Assembly (NCBI RefSeq): GCF_002222055.1
Contig: NZ_MUGS01000034.1
Span: 1 to 64,000, forward strand
Reading direction: 5' to 3'
Length of the DNA: 64,000 nt
Source: Flavobacterium araucananum
GTDB taxonomy: Bacteria > Bacteroidota > Bacteroidia > Flavobacteriales > Flavobacteriaceae
A model generated the notes under the pieces. The model made no database searches. It saw nothing but the letters and a program-made list of their open reading frames with translations, and had not been told where the DNA came from. Below are positions 58,894 through 64,000 of the stretch, one piece after another (the stretch's first letter is position 1; every line of letters begins with the position of its first letter). The translations under genes and the position numbers were made by a program.

Positions 58894-60100
58894 TCTTTTT
58901 CTAATCGCCTTAAAGGCTTTACGGCGCAATAAATTACGGGCATTATTGACCATGCTGGGTATTATTATTGGCGTAGCTTCTGTAATTGCAATGGTTGCAA
59001 TAGGACAGGGGTCTAAAAAAAGTATTCAGGATCAATTGTCAAGTATGGGATCAAATATGATTACCATTCGTCCCAACAGCAATGTTACCGCTGGTGCACG
59101 TCTGGATATTTCGAGTGTACAAACGCTCACACTTACAGATGTCGAAGCCCTGAAAAAAGAATCAAAATACCTAAATGCTATTTCTCCGGCAGTATCCAGC
59201 AAAGGGCAGGCGATCAATGGTGCGCTAAACTGGCCCACAAGCATGCAGGGCGTAAGCGTCGATTACCTGAAAATTAGAGATTGGCCGCTAAAAGAAGGAA
59301 TCGCTTTTCGGGAATCAGATGTGCATACCGCAAATAAAGTGTGTTTAATTGGTCAGACTGTCGTCGATAATATATTTCCGTATGGTGTAAACCCGATAGG
59401 GCAAATTATCAGGTTTAATAAGATTCCTTTCAGGATTATTGGAGTTTTAGAATCAAAAGGCGAAAATGCGTTTGGGCAAGATCAGGATGATATTATTATT
59501 GCGCCCTACAGCACCGTACAAAAAAGGATAACCAACTCCATTTACCTTCAAAATATTTATGCCTCAACAGTAGACGAAAGCAAAACACAACTTGCAACAG
59601 ATGAAATTGAGCAAATTATGCGCTCGGCACACCGATTGAAAGTCAAAGACGAAGACGATTTCTCGGTCAGAACACAAGCCGAGTTAATCAATACCTTTAG
59701 TTCTACCAGTCAGTTATTGACCGTATTGCTGACCGCAATTTCGGGAATTTCGTTATTGATTGGCGGAATCGGAATCATGAATATTATGTACGTTTCGGTT
59801 ACAGAGCGCACCAAAGAAATAGGATTGCGTATGTCTATTGGGGCAAACGGAAGAGATATTTTATTGCAATTTTTGGTCGAAGCGATATTAATAAGCCTTA
59901 CAGGCGGACTAATTGGAATTGTTTTGGGGATAGTTGCTTCAGAGCTGATTCAGTTCTTTTTGCATTGGCCTACTTTAATCTCTGAATCTTCGGTTATACT
60001 TTCTTTTTTGGTTTGTGCGATTACCGGAATTTTCTTTGGTTATTATCCCGCCTTAAAAGCATCCAAATTAGACCCGATCGAAGCGTTACATTTTGAGTAA
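58880..60100 (+). CDS. ABC transporter permease (MacB/FtsX type)
   Basis: The protein has 406 residues from ATG 58880 (ATG 58865 is a possible earlier start). Helix 1 follows ALRRNKLRALLTMLGIIIGVASVIAMVAIGQG. Then comes the MacB periplasmic core (~45-265: SMGSNMITIRPNSN...SPAVSSKGQAINGALNWP...VCLIGQTVVDNIFP) and three C-terminal helices of FtsX type (LLTVLLTAISGISLLIGGIGIMNIMYVSVTERTKEIGLRMSIGANGRDI). It is a mechanotransmission-type transporter that drives efflux from the periplasm through the TolC-like channel with the adaptor. Confidence 0.9.
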   Translation: MKIANLFLIALKALRRNKLRALLTMLGIIIGVASVIAMVAIGQGSKKSIQDQLSSMGSNMITIRPNSNVTAGARLDISSVQTLTLTDVEALKKESKYLNAISPAVSSKGQAINGALNWPTSMQGVSVDYLKIRDWPLKEGIAFRESDVHTANKVCLIGQTVVDNIFPYGVNPIGQIIRFNKIPFRIIGVLESKGENAFGQDQDDIIIAPYSTVQKRITNSIYLQNIYASTVDESKTQLATDEIEQIMRSAHRLKVKDEDDFSVRTQAELINTFSSTSQLLTVLLTAISGISLLIGGIGIMNIMYVSVTERTKEIGLRMSIGANGRDILLQFLVEAILISLTGGLIGIVLGIVASELIQFFLHWPTLISESSVILSFLVCAITGIFFGYYPALKASKLDPIEALHFE

Positions 60101-60160
60101 TATTGAAAATTGTTTATATTTAAACCTGTCTTATAAGCTCATGAAACTTAAAAAGTATTT

Positions 60161-60294
60161 AACAACCAGAAACATAAGTCTTTCTGGTTTAAACCAAGAT
60201 TAAATAAGCAAATATTTGACTCCTCTGGCGTATGTGATATTATTTTAGTGAAACGCCCCTTTATCCGGTTCTAAAACCTATGTTTCTAGGTGTT
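60161..60294. repeat. Degenerate MITE-like inverted-repeat element, copy E
   Basis: The left end AACAACCAGAAACATAAG (60161) and the right end CTATGTTTCTAGGTGTT (60278-60294) are recognisable degraded versions of the terminal repeats of copies A-D. The interior is eroded. It lies in the 284-bp spacer between the efflux operon and the MgtC gene. Confidence 0.45.
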
Positions 60295-60384
60295 AAAATA
60301 ATCGTTATCAGTGGTTTAAAGTTTTTGAGTTGTTAACAAAAAAAGAAAGAGTAAGAATATTTTTAACCCTATAAAATCATAATT

Positions 60385-60807
60385 TTGAGTACAACAGAAT
60401 TTTTTACCCGACTTGTAATTGCTTTATTGGCAGGTTTAATTATAGGTTTCGAGAGACAATGGCATCATAAAGAAACAGGTCTAAAAACCAATATGCTTGT
60501 TGCAACGGGAGCAGCCACATTTGTATTGTTATCGATAAAAGTCGCTGCAAATTCTCCCAATATAGATGTTACACGTATTACGGCTCAGGTAGTTATGGGC
60601 GTTGGTTTTTTGGGTGCAGGAGTTATTTTTAGAGAAGGCCCCAATGTACACGGCTTAAATTCTGCCGCTACGATATGGTGCAGCGCTGCTATTGGTTGTA
60701 TTGCTGCCTCAGGTTATTTTATCGAAGCCCTGATTTGTACTTTTTTGGTCACGATCGTAAATACAGTGCTTGAACCCGTAGAAAAATGGATGAGAAATAG
60801 AAAATAA
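60385..60807 (+). CDS. MgtC/SapB-family membrane protein
   Basis: The protein has 140 residues from a TTG at 60385. A stop lies just upstream (60364) and the next in-frame ATG would remove the first helix, so TTG is accepted. The family core is FFTRLVIALLAGLIIGFERQWHHKETGLKTNMLVATGAATFVLLS, then QVVMGVGFLGAGVIFREGPNVHGLNSAATIWCSAAIGCIAASGYF, with four membrane helices. It lacks the ACT-like C-terminal domain of full MgtC, so it is the short SapB-type form. The family is tied to Mg2+ limitation and acid tolerance, and to ATPase control in pathogens. The nearby mgtA fits a magnesium theme. Confidence 0.87.
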   Translation: MSTTEFFTRLVIALLAGLIIGFERQWHHKETGLKTNMLVATGAATFVLLSIKVAANSPNIDVTRITAQVVMGVGFLGAGVIFREGPNVHGLNSAATIWCSAAIGCIAASGYFIEALICTFLVTIVNTVLEPVEKWMRNRK

Positions 60808-61025
60808 AAATCCGTTATAAGCATTATTTTTAGGAGTCTAAACAAGCATTTTTGGCCCAAATAAATACATTTCGGTTGCAGAACTATTTTTTAAGATAAT
60901 TAAAAAAAACGACCTTTTTTGGACTGATTTCAGGCTAAAGTGTTAATAATCCTGTTATTTTTTGTTGGATCCGGGACGATCAATTTTATTTTTTGTACCT
61001 TAAAATTCTAACAAATAAAAACGGA

Positions 61026-63206
61026 ATGATGACAAAATTACGAATTTCATTAATCAATATTCACGGACTCTTAAAAGGTTCCGGTTTAGAGATTGGTAGA
61101 GATGCTGATAATGGCGGACAGACTAAATATGTATATGAGCTTGCAGAGTTTTTATCACAACACGAAGATGTAGAACATGTTCATGTGTTTACAAGGTTAA
61201 TTGATGATCCAAATCTGTCTCCTGAATATGCAGTTCCTATCGAAATCATTAATGAAAAGCTAGACATTAGGCGAATCCCTTTTCTGGGGAAAAAATACAA
61301 GCCCAAAGAACAATTATGGGAAGGTTTAGACACCTTTGTAAACGGAATTGTTCAACACATTAAACTTCATGATATATTTCCCAACTGGATCCATTCGCAT
61401 TACGGAGATGCAGGATATGTTGCCAGTGAATTATCTACCATTTTAAACATTCCTTTTGCACATACCGGACATTCACTGGGTTTTCATAAAAAAGAAAAAT
61501 TACTGCAAAGTGGTCTAAGCGAAGAAGAAATAGAAAAGAAATTTAAGTTTAAACAAAGAATCGCGGCAGAGGAAAAAACATTAGAATTATCAGAATTTAT
61601 TGTAACCTCTACAGAGCAGGAAATTGAAACTTATAAACCCTATAAAAATTTTGAATTAGGAAAATACCACGCCATTTCTCCCGGAATTGATACCAGCAAA
61701 TTTGTTCCTTATTACCATCGCGAACAGGATTCTGATAAACAAATGGAGGAGGAGCAAAGAAAATATTGGGTGGCAGAAACGATTTCAAAGTTTTTAATAA
61801 ATCCTCACAAGCCTTTTATTCTGGCGCTTTCGCGACCAGATCGCCATAAAAATCTTCATACATTGATTGAGGTTTACGGCAAGGACAAAGAACTGCAAAG
61901 TATTGCCAATCTGGTTATTTTTGCCGGAATCAGAAAAGATATTTCAAAAATGCCCGAGTCTGAAAAAGAGGTTCTGACAGATCTCTTGCTCCTGATGGAC
62001 AAATATGATTTGTATGGAAAAATGGCAATCCCCAAAAAACACGATGTCGAAAACGAAGTCTCGATTATCTATCGTTATGCCGCAGAAAAAAGAGGCGTTT
62101 TTGTGAATCTTGCCTTGCATGAAAACTTTGGATTAACCGTTATTGAATCAGCAAGTTCAGGTTTGCCCGTTGTTGTCACTAAAAATGGCGGACCGTCAGA
62201 AATTATTCCAACCTGCCAGAACGGAGAATTAGTAAATCCGTTAGACGAAGACGAGATCAAAAAAGCACTACGTAACATTTTGACCAATGAAAATCAATGG
62301 AAATATTACTCGAATAATGGCGCAATTAATATTCAAAAACACTACAGCTGGTTAAGTCATGTCAATCAATATGTCGATTTGATTAACGAAAACTTATCAG
62401 CATCATCCGGTTCCGGCATTAAAAAGCAACAATATCCCAATATTAATATTGACCGGTTAAAAAGAAAAGTAGGGCATTTGTTTGTCTCGGATATCGATGG
62501 TACACTTATAGAACCTAAACTGAATAATCCGGGGCTAAAAGAGTTAAAAGAACATTTGGTTAATCGTACGGATAAGATGGCTTTTGCGCTTGCTACAGGA
62601 AGAAATTTAGCACTCGTAAAAAAAGTAATCGAAGAAGAGCAATTTCCTTTACCGGATTTTATTATTTGCGCTGTAGGAACAGAGATTTATTATACCAACG
62701 GAACAGCGTATATTTTAGACAAAGGCTGGGCTAGATTTTTGGCAGGTCGCTGGAAAAGAGACGATATCGTAAAGCGTCTTAAAGAGATTAAGTGGCTGCG
62801 AATGCAGGAAGAAGAAGCTCAAAATCCTTATAAAATCTCGTACTATTATGATAAAGAAAAATACGATTACGACCAATTAATTGCTGTTTTGGGTGTAGGA
62901 TGGTACAAAGTAAATATTATTCCGAGTCATGGCGAGTTTATTGATTTTATACCCAAAAGAGCCTCAAAAGGAAATGCCATTAAATTTTTGTGCCGTAAAT
63001 GGTCTATTCCGTTATCCAATGTTATTGCGGCAGGCGATTCAGGAAACGATATTGATATGTTCAGAGGATCTGTAAAAGGAATTATTGTAGGTAACAGAAG
63101 CGTAGAATTGGCCAATTATGAAACTACAAAAAACATTTATGTGGCAAAAAGCCCTGCATCGTCAGGGATTTTAGAAGGATTAAAACATTATAAAATAATT
63201 AAATAA
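61026..63206 (+). CDS. Sucrose-phosphate synthase fused to HAD sucrose-phosphatase domain
   Basis: The protein has 726 residues from ATG 61026 (or 61029); a TTG at 60993 is disfavoured. The GT4 synthase part includes SGLEIGRDADNGGQTKYVYELAEFL, WIHSHYGDAGYVASELS, AHTGHSLGFHKKEKLL and the EX7E-like region HENFGLTVIESASSGLPVVVTKNGGPSEII. The HAD-IIB phosphatase domain (~residue 480 to the end) has VSDIDGTLIEPK, FALATGRNLALV and AAGDSGNDIDMF. Together they make sucrose-6-phosphate from UDP-glucose and fructose-6-phosphate and remove the phosphate to give sucrose. A glycoside hydrolase of the GH32/43 type starts 149 bp further on. Confidence 0.88.
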   Translation: MMTKLRISLINIHGLLKGSGLEIGRDADNGGQTKYVYELAEFLSQHEDVEHVHVFTRLIDDPNLSPEYAVPIEIINEKLDIRRIPFLGKKYKPKEQLWEGLDTFVNGIVQHIKLHDIFPNWIHSHYGDAGYVASELSTILNIPFAHTGHSLGFHKKEKLLQSGLSEEEIEKKFKFKQRIAAEEKTLELSEFIVTSTEQEIETYKPYKNFELGKYHAISPGIDTSKFVPYYHREQDSDKQMEEEQRKYWVAETISKFLINPHKPFILALSRPDRHKNLHTLIEVYGKDKELQSIANLVIFAGIRKDISKMPESEKEVLTDLLLLMDKYDLYGKMAIPKKHDVENEVSIIYRYAAEKRGVFVNLALHENFGLTVIESASSGLPVVVTKNGGPSEIIPTCQNGELVNPLDEDEIKKALRNILTNENQWKYYSNNGAINIQKHYSWLSHVNQYVDLINENLSASSGSGIKKQQYPNINIDRLKRKVGHLFVSDIDGTLIEPKLNNPGLKELKEHLVNRTDKMAFALATGRNLALVKKVIEEEQFPLPDFIICAVGTEIYYTNGTAYILDKGWARFLAGRWKRDDIVKRLKEIKWLRMQEEEAQNPYKISYYYDKEKYDYDQLIAVLGVGWYKVNIIPSHGEFIDFIPKRASKGNAIKFLCRKWSIPLSNVIAAGDSGNDIDMFRGSVKGIIVGNRSVELANYETTKNIYVAKSPASSGILEGLKHYKIIK

Positions 63207-63355
63207 CCCGTTGGCTGTAATTATTTTAGCACAGAGAAATATAGAATTTGCATGCTGCAAAAAAAGGAGTTTCACCTCATTAGAAAGGATACCCCATAAG
63301 AGTGTTAAATATATTTTATGAATTACAGCCAGCACGTTAAATAAAATGAAGTAAT

Positions 63356-64000
63356 ATGTATTCAGGTTCAGGATTTAGTAGTTGGGAAATAGGCGATGTT
63401 GATGTTTTTATAGATGAAAACGGAGTGCATCATTTATTTCATTTAATAATTCCAAATCACGATTATATTGCACACGCAATATCAAAAGACGGGCTTTCCT
63501 GGAAACGGGTAAAAAATGCCGTGTGGGTTGGAGATCCCGGAGAATGGGATGATGATATGTTGTGGACCATGCACGTGAGTAAAAATGCTGACGGAGCAGG
63601 TTACGAAATGTATTATACAGGACTTAAACGTCAGGATAAAGGGATTATGCAAAAAGTAGGACGAGCAGTTTCGCAAGATTTAATTCATTGGACAAAAGAA
63701 AATCTATATGGTTTACCCTTAAAAAGTGATGCCCCTTATTATGAAAGTTTCGATAACAATCCGCGTGAATGGCTTAGTTTTCGAGATCCTTATAAATACC
63801 GGTTTGAGAACGAAGACTATTTGCTTATTTGCGCCCGTAGTGCAGTAGGACCAACCTATAGGCGAGGCTGTATTGGTGTAGCAAAAAGAAGCGAAAAAGG
63901 CTTTGTACTGCAAAAACCGTTGCATATTGCCTATGTTTATGATGATATCGAATGTCCTTGTGTTGTCGAAATAAAAGGAATGCACTATTTGTTAGGCTCG
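63356..64000 (+). CDS. Glycoside hydrolase, GH32/GH43-like five-bladed propeller (3' end outside the window)
   Basis: An open frame of 215 codons from ATG 63356 runs to the window end without a stop. It starts MYSGSGFSSWEIGDVDVFIDENGVHHLFHLI, where the Asp pair is in the position of the GH32/43 nucleophile blade. It continues HAISKDGLSWKRV, GEWDDDMLWTMHVSK, YEMYYTGLKR, HWTKENL, WLSFRDPYKYR (the RDP motif) and ECPCVVEIKGMHYLLGS (an EC acid/base-like motif). It follows sucrose-phosphate synthase, so fructosides or sucrose are likely substrates. Further genes of the operon lie outside the window. Confidence 0.75.
   Translation, partial: MYSGSGFSSWEIGDVDVFIDENGVHHLFHLIIPNHDYIAHAISKDGLSWKRVKNAVWVGDPGEWDDDMLWTMHVSKNADGAGYEMYYTGLKRQDKGIMQKVGRAVSQDLIHWTKENLYGLPLKSDAPYYESFDNNPREWLSFRDPYKYRFENEDYLLICARSAVGPTYRRGCIGVAKRSEKGFVLQKPLHIAYVYDDIECPCVVEIKGMHYLLGS

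Overview
The window is chromosomal DNA of a Bacteroidetes bacterium, most likely a Flavobacterium or close relative. The evidence is the AT-rich composition, TAnnTTTG promoter boxes, type IX secretion (T9SS) C-terminal sorting tails, SprB-type gliding/adhesin repeats, carboxypeptidase-regulatory N-terminal domains on TonB-dependent receptors and an Oar-like receptor. No rRNA, tRNA, CRISPR array or intact transposase was found.

Layout. 1-2200: a decayed, very AT-rich array of toxin-tip and immunity-like cassettes, with a ~80-100 bp module present three times, a metalloprotease-like (HEFGH) fragment and a lipoprotein gene broken by an in-frame stop. 2299-5187: a membrane protein, an XRE regulator, a structured hairpin element and a Tam-like methyltransferase. 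5218-5712: two copies of an inverted-repeat (MITE-like) element. 5719-11732: two AraC regulators, each beside NAD(P)-dependent reductases; one reductase has a very clear tandem operator. 11958-15077: a TonB-dependent siderophore receptor and a stand-alone receiver protein. 15170-26139: a seven-gene minus-strand operon with three tail-collar proteins, a signal-less periplasmic-binding-fold protein, a formyltransferase-like enzyme, a 2083-residue T9SS adhesin with 16 SprB-type repeats, and an outer-membrane barrel. This is the best candidate for an undescribed system.

26827-37832: a CDF metal exporter, an Oar-like TonB receptor with an operator-like repeat, an OmpR-type two-component system, a polysaccharide deacetylase lipoprotein and an MprF-like protein. 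38058-41456: a three-module membrane enzyme (GH18, NodB deacetylase, GT2). 41570-45171: a proline dehydrogenase-like protein, a small coiled-coil protein, an exported RidA protein, a Crp/Fnr regulator and an orphan small protein.

45361-52430: a cobalamin riboswitch followed by a BtuB-like receptor, a BtuG-like propeller lipoprotein, a second lipoprotein and a T9SS-secreted propeller protein, which together look like a surface vitamin B12 capture operon. 52622-60807: an MgtA Mg2+ ATPase, a TolC-MacA-MacB type efflux operon and an MgtC/SapB protein. 61026-64000: a sucrose-phosphate synthase/phosphatase fusion followed by the start of a five-bladed-propeller glycoside hydrolase that runs off the end.

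Many genes are separated by bidirectional hairpin terminators. Several spacers hold members of dispersed inverted-repeat families. Where the longest open frame begins with TTG or GTG upstream of a good ATG, I use the ATG and say so. All family assignments are from reading motifs; no database search was run.
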